DNA of 64,000 nt from Bacteroidota bacterium (lineage in GTDB: Bacteria > Bacteroidota > Rhodothermia > Balneolales > HLUCCA01): assembly GCA_020832235.1 (NCBI GenBank), contig JAFIEZ010000003.1:397350-461349 (forward strand), in the 5' to 3' direction. Numbering within the stretch: position 1 is the first letter of the stretch; every line of letters begins with the position of its first letter. This document shows, in pieces, positions 1 to 8,547 of this stretch. The position numbers and the translations under genes were made by a program. A model generated the notes under the pieces. It was not told the DNA's origin and searched no databases. It saw only the letters and a list, made by a program, of their open reading frames with translations.

Positions 1-636
1 TGATCCTGCTTCAAGAACGGCATCGTTATAGGTAGTACTCGTGGTTAACGATGCCCAGGCGGTGAAATAACGGTCTTTGAAGTTGTTTCTGTAGTATGTT
101 GTACCTGTGAGGATAGTACTTGCTTTATCATTCCAGTTATGGGGGAATACCAGATAGCTGCTATCTTGCTGACGATGGTATATTGAACTCATCCGAAATG
201 TTATAAAGCGATCATCATGGTTTCCAGAGTGGTAACGTTTTTCTATGAAACCACCATGACGATGAAGTCCATCTCGAAATCTGGACTGAACGCCCAAAAT
301 TAAGGGTTGGAGGGTAGAAGTTTGGCTGAAAAAAGGATGTTCAAAGCGTAAGTCATAAGCAACCGGAAATGTTGGGAGCGCTGTATTTACCCAGATTCCG
401 GTAATTACTTTGTACTTGTCAAGGGTCGAGTCATCGAGATAACCGAAGTATCGAACTCCAAGCTGAGCTCCATCTACAGTATTATACCAAATTGAAGGTC
501 GCCAACTTTGTTCAAAGTTGGATTCTTGTGCGTAAGCCCCTCCGATGAAAAAAAAGCACAAAATAAAACCAGATATTATTTTGAAGGCTTTTTCCCTAGT
601 ACGCAACAAGTACCAATTTTTAGCGATATCTAGCAA
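1..636 (-). CDS. Outer-membrane beta-barrel protein (partial, N-terminal part)
   Basis: The reading frame is open from a TTG near 636 to the left edge, about 212 codons, so the C-terminus is missing. No in-frame ATG lies near the start. TTG at 636 is my choice; TTG at 609 would give a tighter signal peptide and TTG at 660 is also possible. A basic stretch (RTREK) is followed by a hydrophobic core ending GGAYA/QES, a signal-peptidase I type site. The mature part alternates aromatic and polar residues (PSIWYNTVDG, GVRYFGYLDD), as in BamA-like or surface-antigen barrels of Bacteroidota. The exact family is not recognised. It lies downstream of and in the same direction as the carbamoyltransferase run, 99 bp away. 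Confidence 0.6.
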   Translation of the reverse strand, partial: MLDIAKNWYLLRTREKAFKIISGFILCFFFIGGAYAQESNFEQSWRPSIWYNTVDGAQLGVRYFGYLDDSTLDKYKVITGIWVNTALPTFPVAYDLRFEHPFFSQTSTLQPLILGVQSRFRDGLHRHGGFIEKRYHSGNHDDRFITFRMSSIYHRQQDSSYLVFPHNWNDKASTILTGTTYYRNNFKDRYFTAWASLTTSTTYNDAVLEAGS

Positions 637-735
637 TGGAGTTAACCTATATATTATCAAAATCCCTTATTTAGAAACACAGAACAAAATACCACATTAT
701 TGGCTGATTTTCAGATAAATGCAGTTACTAGAAAG

Positions 736-1167
736 TTAAAACTGCCTTTCTGTGTGCTCTTTATTGTAGGGTTCATCCCGCCGAATCCAATAAGATTGAT
801 GCTCTTCGGGATTGAAGTCAAGGTAGGTACGGTAAACAGATCCTTTTTTTTGCCTTCTTATTACACCAACCGGAGTCATCATAAGTAGGTATACAAGTGT
901 AATAATGACCCTCGTAGCGATAAATCCAAGCCCTAATGCCAATAACATCCATGCTTTGTAAATCGGGAACATGTAGCGAGGCAATACCATGCACACAAGC
1001 ATAAATACCCCGGATGCCTTAAAGAGATTGGATGCCAGAGGAGTGATTGCCCAGTCGTTTTTATAAAAAATAAATCCCGATACAAGCACACCTATAACAA
1101 AAAAAATGACAAGTCCGAACTCTCGAACCTTTCGATTATCTACGGGTATGTTATGCCAAATACTCAT
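736..1167 (-). CDS. SxtJ-family small membrane protein
   Basis: This 143-residue protein has three predicted membrane segments (roughly residues 18-38, 48-64 and 70-98) and a hydrophilic C-terminal tail. Size, topology and position next to a NodU/CmcH-type carbamoyltransferase match the SxtJ family, named from the saxitoxin operon, where sxtJ accompanies the carbamoyltransferase sxtI. Its biochemical role is not established; a membrane anchor or partner of the carbamoyltransferase is the simplest idea. The start ATG lies 2 bp after the carbamoyltransferase stop, so the two are almost certainly co-transcribed. The usual third partner, a very small SxtK-type protein, is not seen in the following 99 bp. 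Confidence 0.75.
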   Translation of the reverse strand: MSIWHNIPVDNRKVREFGLVIFFVIGVLVSGFIFYKNDWAITPLASNLFKASGVFMLVCMVLPRYMFPIYKAWMLLALGLGFIATRVIITLVYLLMMTPVGVIRRQKKGSVYRTYLDFNPEEHQSYWIRRDEPYNKEHTERQF

Positions 1168-1169
1168 TG

Positions 1170-2978
1170 TTAGTCCAGTGGAAACTCTTCTTTCCAGCTA
1201 TCGGATAGCGCGGCTTGAGGTTGCTCATTTTTCTTCAGAATGAAATTCCCTAAAACCAGTATATCCATATTTGTTCGCATAAAGCATCTGTAAGCGTCTT
1301 CTGGCGAACAAACGATAGGTTCTCCCCTAACGTTGAAACTCGTATTTATTAATACAGGTATGCCGGTTAGATCAAAAAAAGATTTAATAAGCTGGTAGTA
1401 GCGTGGATTTGTTTCACGATGTACCGTTTGTATACGTGCTGAATTATCTACGTGAGTTATTGCTGGAAGAGCAGATCTTTTCTGATAAAGTTTCTTGAAT
1501 CCTTCTACCTCCTCTTCCGGAATATTTATTATTCGCTGGTGTACTGGGGATACCATCAACATGTACGGACTATCGCCTTCAAAGTCAAAGTACTCATGAA
1601 CATGCTCTGCAAGTACACTGGGCGCAAATGGTCTGAAGCTCTCCCGAAACTTAATTTTGACATTCAACGTCTTTTGCATCTTTTCTGAGCGTGGATCTCC
1701 TAAAATAGAGCGGTTTCCCAACGCTCTTGGTCCAAATTCCATTCTACCCTGAAACCAGCCCACAACCTGTCCACCTGTAATAACTTCAGCAACATAGGGG
1801 AATAATTGTTTCTCGTTTAAGAAAGTATAAGGGATGCGCTCTGATTGCAGATAGCTCTCAATTTCTCCATTATTCCATTCTGGACCTAAATAAGCGCCTT
1901 GCATCATATCCATCGAACCTGATGTAGCTCTTGTATTCTCATTGTATTGATACCAGGCAAACAGCGCAGCACCTACAGCTCCACCCGCATCACCACTTGA
2001 TGGCTGTACCCATATATCTTTAAATATGTTCGACTTGTGCAGTTTTCCATTAGCAACGCAATTCAGAGCAACTCCACCTGCAAGGCATAGGTTTTGGCAA
2101 CCCGTTTCGGTTTTTGCGAACCGGGCAGTTCTGATAACTACTTCTTCCGTGACTTGCTGAATTGAAGCAGCAAGATCCATTTCGCGTTGAGTAATCGGTG
2201 ACTCGGGTTTTCTTTCTGAGCCTTCAAACAGTTCGGCGAACCGTTTGTTGGTCATAGTAAGACCTGCATTATAGTTAAAATAATGCTGATTCATTCGAAA
2301 TGAACCATCGTCTTTTAAATCTATCAGGTGGTTATAAATTATGTCTGTAAAGCGAGGATTACCATATGGGGCGAGTCCCATCAGTTTATATTCACCAGAA
2401 TTTACTTTAAATCCAGTGAAATAGGTGAACGCGGAGTATAACAAGCCCAACGAATGTGGAAAATGCTGCTCTGCAATCTGGTTAATTCGATTACCTTGAC
2501 CATAACTAACCGAGCTTGTGGCCCACTCTCCCACACCATCCATAGTAATGATGGCAGCATCTTGAAATGGTGAAGGGAAAAATGCAGAAGCAGCATGTGA
2601 CTGGTGGTGCTCCGGAAATAATAGCTTGCCTTCAAAATTGAGTAGTGTTCGAATGTGATCAGATATCCAAAGTTTGTCCTTAATCCAAACGGGAATGCCT
2701 TTCCAGGCACTGTTCAATCCTTTAGGAGCATACGTGAGATAGGTTTCCAATAAGCGTTCAAACTTCAAAAAGGGCTTATCGTAAAATACTACCTGATCTA
2801 CCTGTGAAATGGTATGTCCTGCTTGTCTGAGGCAATACTCAATAGCATTTTTGGGGAAGTTCTGATCATGTTTTATGCGCGTAAAACGCTCTTCCTGAGC
2901 AGCTGCAACTATGTGACCATCTTTGATAATGGCTGCGGCAGAATCATGATAGTAGCAAGAGATTCCCAGAATAATCAT
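1170..2978 (-). CDS. Carbamoyltransferase, NodU/CmcH/SxtI family
   Basis: The 602-residue length is normal for the family. The N-terminus ILGISCYYHDSAAA and the HHQSHAASA motif (about 124-132) are hallmarks of the ASKHA-fold (Kae1-like) domain that makes and handles the carbamoyl-adenylate. GRMEFGPRALGNRS around residue 420 marks the C-terminal carbamoyltransferase domain. Relatives use carbamoyl phosphate and ATP to O-carbamoylate a hydroxyl on a sugar or natural product. Here the gene lies 2 bp after a UDP-glucuronate decarboxylase and is followed by an SxtJ-like gene, so the acceptor may be a glycan or glycolipid. That acceptor is inference; no glycosyltransferase lies in the window. Cytoplasmic, possibly membrane-tethered through the SxtJ-like protein. 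Confidence 0.93.
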   Translation of the reverse strand: MIILGISCYYHDSAAAIIKDGHIVAAAQEERFTRIKHDQNFPKNAIEYCLRQAGHTISQVDQVVFYDKPFLKFERLLETYLTYAPKGLNSAWKGIPVWIKDKLWISDHIRTLLNFEGKLLFPEHHQSHAASAFFPSPFQDAAIITMDGVGEWATSSVSYGQGNRINQIAEQHFPHSLGLLYSAFTYFTGFKVNSGEYKLMGLAPYGNPRFTDIIYNHLIDLKDDGSFRMNQHYFNYNAGLTMTNKRFAELFEGSERKPESPITQREMDLAASIQQVTEEVVIRTARFAKTETGCQNLCLAGGVALNCVANGKLHKSNIFKDIWVQPSSGDAGGAVGAALFAWYQYNENTRATSGSMDMMQGAYLGPEWNNGEIESYLQSERIPYTFLNEKQLFPYVAEVITGGQVVGWFQGRMEFGPRALGNRSILGDPRSEKMQKTLNVKIKFRESFRPFAPSVLAEHVHEYFDFEGDSPYMLMVSPVHQRIINIPEEEVEGFKKLYQKRSALPAITHVDNSARIQTVHRETNPRYYQLIKSFFDLTGIPVLINTSFNVRGEPIVCSPEDAYRCFMRTNMDILVLGNFILKKNEQPQAALSDSWKEEFPLD

Positions 2979-2980
2979 AG

Positions 2981-3916
2981 CTAAACTACTTCCTGGAAGT
3001 AAGCAAGGGTTCTTTTCAATCCTTCATTTCTTTCAACAGATGCCTCCCAACCTAATATTTCTTTTGCCCTGCGCGTGTCTGGTTGCCTGATTTTAGGATC
3101 GTCGTGAGGAAGCGGCTTGAACACGATTTTGGAAGTAGCACCGGTTAATCTCACAATTTCTTTTGCGAAATCGAGGATGGTAACTTCATCAGAATTACCA
3201 ATATTTACAGGTTCTACGAAATTACTTTGAGAGAGTCTGTAAATTCCCTCTACCAAATCGTCTACGTAACAAAAGGATCTGGTTTGTGAGCCATCGCCAA
3301 ATATAGTGATATCCTCACCACGCATGGCCTGCCCCATAAACGTTGGTAATGCCCTTCCGTCATCTAGTCTCATGCGTGGACCATAGGTATTGAAAATACG
3401 TACAATTCTGGTGTCTATATTATGAAAACGGTGATAAGCCATTACCATAGCTTCTGCAAATCGCTTTGCTTCATCATATACACCACGAAATCCTACTGGG
3501 TTAACATTTCCCCAGTAGGTCTCATTTTGAGGATGGATAAGCGGGTCGCCATATACCTCACTAGTTGAGGCCAGTAGCAATCTAGCTTTTTTTGCTTTAG
3601 CAAGGCCGAGTACTTTGTGCGTACCCAAGGAACCGACTTTTAAAGTTTGTATGGGCATCTCAAGATAATCGATTGGTGAAGCTGGAGATGCGAAGTGGAG
3701 TATTAACTCGAGCTCACCAGATACATGGATGTAATTGGTAACATCCTGATGTATAAAAGTAAAGTCCTCTCTTTGAAGTAAATGTTCAATATTGTCCATT
3801 CTACCTGTGAGAAGGTTATCCATGCATAATACTTCAAAACCTTCATTTAAGAACCTATCGCATAAATGCGAGCCTAAAAAACCAGCTCCACCTGTAATAA
3901 GTACTCTTTTAGACAT
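2981..3916 (-). CDS. UDP-glucuronate decarboxylase (UDP-xylose synthase), SDR family
   Basis: The 311-residue extended SDR enzyme has the NAD-binding GGAGFLGSH motif at residues 9-17, TSEVYGDP around 118-125 and the catalytic pair in YDEAK (Tyr147, Lys151). The block [17 protein letters not shown] is characteristic of UXS-type decarboxylases, which oxidise UDP-glucuronate at C4, lose CO2 and release UDP-xylose. Its start overlaps the upstream UDP-glucose dehydrogenase by 8 bp, so product feeds straight into substrate. An alternative call is a UDP-apiose/xylose or general dTDP-glucose dehydratase-like SDR, but the motif set and neighbour favour UXS. Confidence 0.93.
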   Translation of the reverse strand: MSKRVLITGGAGFLGSHLCDRFLNEGFEVLCMDNLLTGRMDNIEHLLQREDFTFIHQDVTNYIHVSGELELILHFASPASPIDYLEMPIQTLKVGSLGTHKVLGLAKAKKARLLLASTSEVYGDPLIHPQNETYWGNVNPVGFRGVYDEAKRFAEAMVMAYHRFHNIDTRIVRIFNTYGPRMRLDDGRALPTFMGQAMRGEDITIFGDGSQTRSFCYVDDLVEGIYRLSQSNFVEPVNIGNSDEVTILDFAKEIVRLTGATSKIVFKPLPHDDPKIRQPDTRRAKEILGWEASVERNEGLKRTLAYFQEVV

Positions 3917-5234
3917 TCACACTCCTGCGTCCGACACTTATGTAGACAAAGCCGGCTTCTTCCATTCTATTTAAGTCAAACAGGTTGCGACCGTCAAAGA
4001 TTACGGGGGTGGTTAACGTAGCTTTTAGCTTTTTAAAATCTGGTCTGCGAAACTCATTCCACTCTGTGCAAATAACGAGTGCGTCGGCACCCTGAACAGC
4101 GTCCATAGCACTGGTCTTAAAGTCTATCTCAGCTGATTTCTCAACTCCAAAGCCTATTTTGAATGTTTCAATAGCTTCCGGGTCGAATGCTTGAACCCTG
4201 GCACCTGCCTTGAGCAATTCATCAACAACATACAGGGCCGGTGCCTCTCTTACATCATCGGTTTCAGGTTTGAAGGCCAAACCCCATACGGCAATATTCT
4301 TACCCTTCAAGTCTCCATTAAAAAACTTCTGAATCTTTGGAATAATTGAAACCTTTTGTGCCTCATTTACCTCCATAACCGACTTGAGTATTCTGAAGTT
4401 ATATTCGTATTCGTCGGATGTGAAATCCAGAGCTTGTACATCTTTCGGAAAACAACTTCCGCCGTAACCAATTCCCGGAAATAAAAAACGTTTACCTATA
4501 CGCGAATCGGTACCTATACCCCGTCTCACATTGTCTACATCTGCGCCTACCCGTTCACAAACATTGGCTATTTCATTCATGAATGTTATCTTGGTAGCCA
4601 GAAATGCATTCGCTGCATATTTAGTGAGTTCAGAACTTCGCTCATCCATTATAATTATCGGATTGCCGCTACGCACAAAAGGTTCATACAACTCTTTCAT
4701 AAGCTCCGAAGCCCTGTCGCTGCTGCTGCCAATTACTACTCGCTCCGGTTTCATAAAGTCTTCTACTGCAACTCCCTCTCGCAAAAACTCCGGATTTGAA
4801 ACTACATCAAATTCAAGATTAGTCTGCTCTTTAATCCGTGCCTTTACCTTGTCTGCAGTACCTACAGGTACGGTGCTTTTATTTACGATAACTTTATACG
4901 ATTTTAAAAGTTTCCCAATCTCGGAGGCTACATCAAGAACAAAACGAAGGTCTGCCTGACCATTTGCTCCGGGCGGAGTGGGCAGACACAAGAAAATGAT
5001 ATCACTATTATCTACAGCTTTTTCCAGATTTTCTGTAAAAGTTAACCTTCCCTCACGAACACTTCTGTCAAAAATGTTTTTTAAACCCGGTTCATAAATA
5101 GGTAATACACCATTATTAAGGGCTGCCAGTTTAGCTGGATTGTTATCAACACAAATTACTTCGTTCCCTGTCTCAGCAAAACAGGTACCTGTCACAAGAC
5201 CAACATATCCGGTTCCGATTACTCCGATTTTCAT
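3909..5234 (-). CDS. ugd: UDP-glucose 6-dehydrogenase
   Basis: At 441 residues this has the family's usual length. It begins [16 protein letters not shown] (Rossmann NAD site) and carries the catalytic cysteine in [10 protein letters not shown] (Cys261), with the central helix segment [15 protein letters not shown] around 207-221. It oxidises UDP-glucose twice with NAD+ to UDP-glucuronate, the substrate of the overlapping downstream decarboxylase. It sits 15 bp downstream of greA with no visible terminator between, so greA transcripts may read into it. Cytoplasmic. Confidence 0.96.
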   Translation of the reverse strand: MKIGVIGTGYVGLVTGTCFAETGNEVICVDNNPAKLAALNNGVLPIYEPGLKNIFDRSVREGRLTFTENLEKAVDNSDIIFLCLPTPPGANGQADLRFVLDVASEIGKLLKSYKVIVNKSTVPVGTADKVKARIKEQTNLEFDVVSNPEFLREGVAVEDFMKPERVVIGSSSDRASELMKELYEPFVRSGNPIIIMDERSSELTKYAANAFLATKITFMNEIANVCERVGADVDNVRRGIGTDSRIGKRFLFPGIGYGGSCFPKDVQALDFTSDEYEYNFRILKSVMEVNEAQKVSIIPKIQKFFNGDLKGKNIAVWGLAFKPETDDVREAPALYVVDELLKAGARVQAFDPEAIETFKIGFGVEKSAEIDFKTSAMDAVQGADALVICTEWNEFRRPDFKKLKATLTTPVIFDGRNLFDLNRMEEAGFVYISVGRRSVNV

Positions 5235-5249
5235 AGTATGAAATAGTTT

Positions 5250-5726
5250 TTATGATTGACGTTCAATATTCTTTACATCTAGCTTCAGTGTACCTGCAGG
5301 AACGGTAACATCTACACTATCACCAATCTTTTTCCCCATCAGGGCAGCTCCGATGGGCGAGTCTATGGAAATTTTCCCAACGTTGAAGTCTGCTTCTGAT
5401 GCCGAAACGAGAGTGTATTTAACTTCTTTTCCGGAGCGGTGATTGAATACAGTGACTGTGCTCAGTATGTGAACCTTAGATAAGTCTACGTTTTTTTCAT
5501 CCAGTACGCGAGCGTTAGCAAGAGCATTTTCCAACTCTGAAATACGCTTCTCCATGTATGCTTGTTCTTCTTTAGCTGCCTCATACTCAGCGTTTTCGCT
5601 CAGGTCGCCATGAGATCGGGCTTCATCAATTTTTGCAGCAATTTCTCTTCTTCCACGTGTTTTTAAGTCACGCAGTTCTTCGTTTAATTTGTCGAATCCT
5701 TCCTGCGACAGGTAGTTGATTTTCAC
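5250..5726 (-). CDS. greA: Transcription elongation factor GreA
   Basis: This 158-residue protein has the N-terminal coiled-coil hairpin with the acidic tip motif GDLSENAEYEAAKEE (about residues 40-54) and a C-terminal FKBP-like domain containing SPIGAALMGKKIGD. GreA enters the secondary channel of RNA polymerase and stimulates cleavage of backtracked transcripts. It is the first gene of a minus-strand run leading into ugd and the carbamoyltransferase; a weak promoter-like element lies about 93 bp upstream. Length and motifs are complete. Confidence 0.97.
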   Translation of the reverse strand: MKINYLSQEGFDKLNEELRDLKTRGRREIAAKIDEARSHGDLSENAEYEAAKEEQAYMEKRISELENALANARVLDEKNVDLSKVHILSTVTVFNHRSGKEVKYTLVSASEADFNVGKISIDSPIGAALMGKKIGDSVDVTVPAGTLKLDVKNIERQS

Positions 5727-5818
5727 AATGATTTAATTTTTTCTTTAAAAGGGTAATGCTTTGAATTGCCGGCCATTGACCCTCGTTCTTGGTTACTTTA
5801 TTATTCTGTACTTTTAAT

Positions 5819-5826
5819 CAAAGATT
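5819..5826 (-). promoter_or_regulatory. Possible -7 element for greA
   Basis: On the minus strand this reads AATCTTTG, one base off the Bacteroidota consensus TAnnTTTG. A TTG occurs roughly 20 bases further upstream, as expected for the -33 element. It lies in the 172-bp divergent gap between greA and the TrmH-type gene. One mismatch and the AT-rich setting make this only a candidate. Confidence 0.3.
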
Positions 5827-5898
5827 AAGATACCCAACATAGCCAATATTTAGAAGTAAATTAAAAGCACACGCAACACGAAAACCAATTTAGTCACA

Positions 5899-6450
5899 TT
5901 GCAGTTACCTGGTAAATCATTAAAAAAATCAACTAGAGATATCTACTACTCCAATAAAGAACGTAAGGTACCTTCCGGTTTCGATTCAACGCTTCTGTGG
6001 CTTCACAATATTAGAAGTATGCACAATGTCGGCTCTGCTTTCAGAACTGCCGATGCTATGGGTATAAGAGGTCTGCTATTGAGTGGATATACCCCTTGCC
6101 CCCCACGTGCGGAACTATCAAAAACCGCACTTGGCGCAGAAGAGACCGTGAGCTGGTTTTTCAAAAATGATCCGGAAGAATGCGTTCATATGCTTAAAGA
6201 ACAAGGATATGATCTGGTATCGCTTGAACAAACCGTGGTTTCGATTCCTATACATGAATTTGTTATTCCTTCCTCGAAAAAGATCTGTTTGCTCCTGGGA
6301 AATGAAATAACTGGGGTAGACGAGTCATTAATTATACAAAGCCAACATGTTGTTGAAATTCCGCAGTATGGCAACAAGCATTCATTGAATGTATCGGTTG
6401 CCGCAGGGATAGCCCTTTTCGCCTTTCACGAACTATACAGGTGCAGATAA
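5899..6450 (+). CDS. TrmH/SpoU-family RNA 2'-O-methyltransferase
   Basis: The 183-residue protein has the three SpoU motifs: NIRSMHNVGSAFRTADA (motif 1), LLGNEITGVDE (motif 2) and IPQYGNKHSLNVSVAAGIALF (motif 3), which together form the trefoil-knot SAM site. The family methylates ribose 2'-OH groups of tRNA or rRNA; the exact target cannot be told from sequence. The normal substrate-binding N-terminal extension of RlmB is absent, so it resembles stand-alone TrmH/TrmL-size enzymes. The start is a TTG at 5899; no nearby in-frame ATG precedes motif 1. It is divergent from greA and lies 75 bp before metG. Confidence 0.88.
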   Translation: MQLPGKSLKKSTRDIYYSNKERKVPSGFDSTLLWLHNIRSMHNVGSAFRTADAMGIRGLLLSGYTPCPPRAELSKTALGAEETVSWFFKNDPEECVHMLKEQGYDLVSLEQTVVSIPIHEFVIPSSKKICLLLGNEITGVDESLIIQSQHVVEIPQYGNKHSLNVSVAAGIALFAFHELYRCR

Positions 6451-6525
6451 CCCTTTTAATTCGAAGACTATCCTCGTATTTTAGTAGGCTGAATGAGCTA
6501 ACTACAGATTTTCTAATCAATATTT

Positions 6526-8547
6526 ATGTCGAAGCGTACACTTGTAACATCTGCTTTGCCTTACGCTAATGGACCAATTCACCTTGGGCACCTTGCAGGA
6601 GCCTATCTGCCAGCTGATTTATATGTTCGTTACAAGCGTATGACCGGAGCGGATGTTGTATACATCTGTGGTTCAGACGAACATGGTGTACCTATAACCA
6701 TTGCAGCAGAAAAGGAAGGCGTTAGCCCACAGGATATCGTAGACCGTTATCATACCATGAATGCAGCTGTTTTTGAGCAGATTGGTATAAGTTTTGATTA
6801 CTATGGCAGAACCAGTTCACCTGTTCATTACGAGGTGTCCAGCAGTATTTTCAAAACGCTCTACGAAAAAGGTGTTTTCAAAAAGAAAACGGAGCTGCAG
6901 CTTTTTGACCCCGAAGCAGGTAAATTTTTAGCAGACAGATATGTGAAGGGAACATGTCCTAAATGCGCATATACGGAAGCCTACGGGGATCAATGTGAGA
7001 AATGTGGAACAAGTCTATCACCCGCTGAATTAATTGATCCGCGCAGCATGCTTACTGGAGCAAAACCAGAGCATAGGGAAACGGAACACTGGTACTTACC
7101 TCTAGGCGATCTACAACCAGAAATTGAGACATGGTTGAACTCCAGAGAAAATTGGAAGTCAAATGTTATGGGTCAATGCAGAAGCTGGTTGAATTCCGGC
7201 CTTACCGACAGAGCCGTAACTCGTGACCTGAATTGGGGTGTGCCTGTACCTTTGGAGGATGCCGCTGGTAAAGTACTTTATGTATGGTTTGACGCACCAA
7301 TTGGATATATATCTGCAACCAAAGAATGGGGAATACAAAAAGGTGATCCAGATTTATGGAAAACCTATTGGATGGACCAGGATACCGATTTACTTCACTT
7401 TATAGGTAAAGATAATATTGTCTTTCATTGTATCATGTTTCCTGCTACACTCATGAAACACGGCGGATTTGTACTTCCTAAGAATGTGCCGGCCAACGAA
7501 TTCCTGAATCTGGAGGGACAGAAACTATCTACTTCCCGCGGTTGGGCAGTATGGTTGCAAGATTACCTTAAAGAATTCGATGCAGATACTTTGCGATATG
7601 CACTTGGCACTACCCTTCCTGAAACCAAAGACAGCGATTTTTCATGGAAAGAGTTTCAAAGCAGGAATAATGGAGAACTTGCTGATATCCTGGGCAACTT
7701 TATTTTTAGAACAATCTCATTCACGAGTCGTTTTTTTGATGGTGTTGTTCCTGAACTCATATCACCCACTGAAAGAGATCAGGCTACATTATCTGAAATT
7801 ACACGTTATAGAGACGAAATTGCCCGCGCCTACGAAAGGTTTCAGCTTCGTGAGGCGATTAACCTCACTATGAATCTTGCCCGTGCGGGGAATAAATACC
7901 TTACTGAAACGGAGCCATGGAAAACCAGAAAGACCGATTTACAATCTTGTGCTAACAGTATTCACGTATGTTTACAGATTAGCGCCTCATTAAGTTTGCT
8001 TTTTGAACCAGTTTTGCCACACAAGATGAAACAATTACGTGAATATCTGGGAGTTAAGATGTGTGAGTGGCATGAGATCAGCTCTGCTATGTTGCAAACT
8101 GGAAATACTATTTCACCGGGAGATATACTCTTTGCTAAAATTGAGGATGAGAAAATAGACCAACAAATAGATTTACTTCATCAGTCTGCAAATTCTGGAT
8201 CTGAAAATAAATTCACGGCTTTATCAGATGAAGTAGAATTTGATGATTTCTTAAAATTAGACCTGAGAGTTGCCAAGATCATTCAAGCCGAGCGGATTCC
8301 TAAATCAAAGAAACTATTACGACTTCAAATAGACCTTGGTTTTGAAAAGCGACAGATAATTAGTGGCATTGCCGAGTATTTTGCACCGGATGAAGTCTTG
8401 AACAAATCAGTCACTATCGTTGCTAATTTAAAACCCAGAAAAATTATGGGTGAATTAAGTCAAGGCATGATTTTGATGGCTTCAAATACGGATGGAAGTT
8501 TGAAACTAATTGAAACTGAGGGCGAACCCGGAGCAAAAATTAGCTAG
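6526..8547 (+). CDS. metG: Methionyl-tRNA synthetase
   Basis: This is a full-length 673-residue class I synthetase. The HIGH motif reads HLGH (residues 19-22). The connecting domain has a four-cysteine zinc site (Cys144, 147, 157, 160), and the KMSKS loop reads KLSTS (333-337), a tolerated variant. The C-terminal ~110 residues (LDLRVAKIIQAERIP...) are the EMAP-II/Trbp111-like tRNA-binding and dimerisation domain. It charges tRNA-Met and initiator tRNA. Its stop codon shares one base with the GTG start of the following GH13 gene (TAGTG), suggesting translational coupling. Confidence 0.98.
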   Translation: MSKRTLVTSALPYANGPIHLGHLAGAYLPADLYVRYKRMTGADVVYICGSDEHGVPITIAAEKEGVSPQDIVDRYHTMNAAVFEQIGISFDYYGRTSSPVHYEVSSSIFKTLYEKGVFKKKTELQLFDPEAGKFLADRYVKGTCPKCAYTEAYGDQCEKCGTSLSPAELIDPRSMLTGAKPEHRETEHWYLPLGDLQPEIETWLNSRENWKSNVMGQCRSWLNSGLTDRAVTRDLNWGVPVPLEDAAGKVLYVWFDAPIGYISATKEWGIQKGDPDLWKTYWMDQDTDLLHFIGKDNIVFHCIMFPATLMKHGGFVLPKNVPANEFLNLEGQKLSTSRGWAVWLQDYLKEFDADTLRYALGTTLPETKDSDFSWKEFQSRNNGELADILGNFIFRTISFTSRFFDGVVPELISPTERDQATLSEITRYRDEIARAYERFQLREAINLTMNLARAGNKYLTETEPWKTRKTDLQSCANSIHVCLQISASLSLLFEPVLPHKMKQLREYLGVKMCEWHEISSAMLQTGNTISPGDILFAKIEDEKIDQQIDLLHQSANSGSENKFTALSDEVEFDDFLKLDLRVAKIIQAERIPKSKKLLRLQIDLGFEKRQIISGIAEYFAPDEVLNKSVTIVANLKPRKIMGELSQGMILMASNTDGSLKLIETEGEPGAKIS

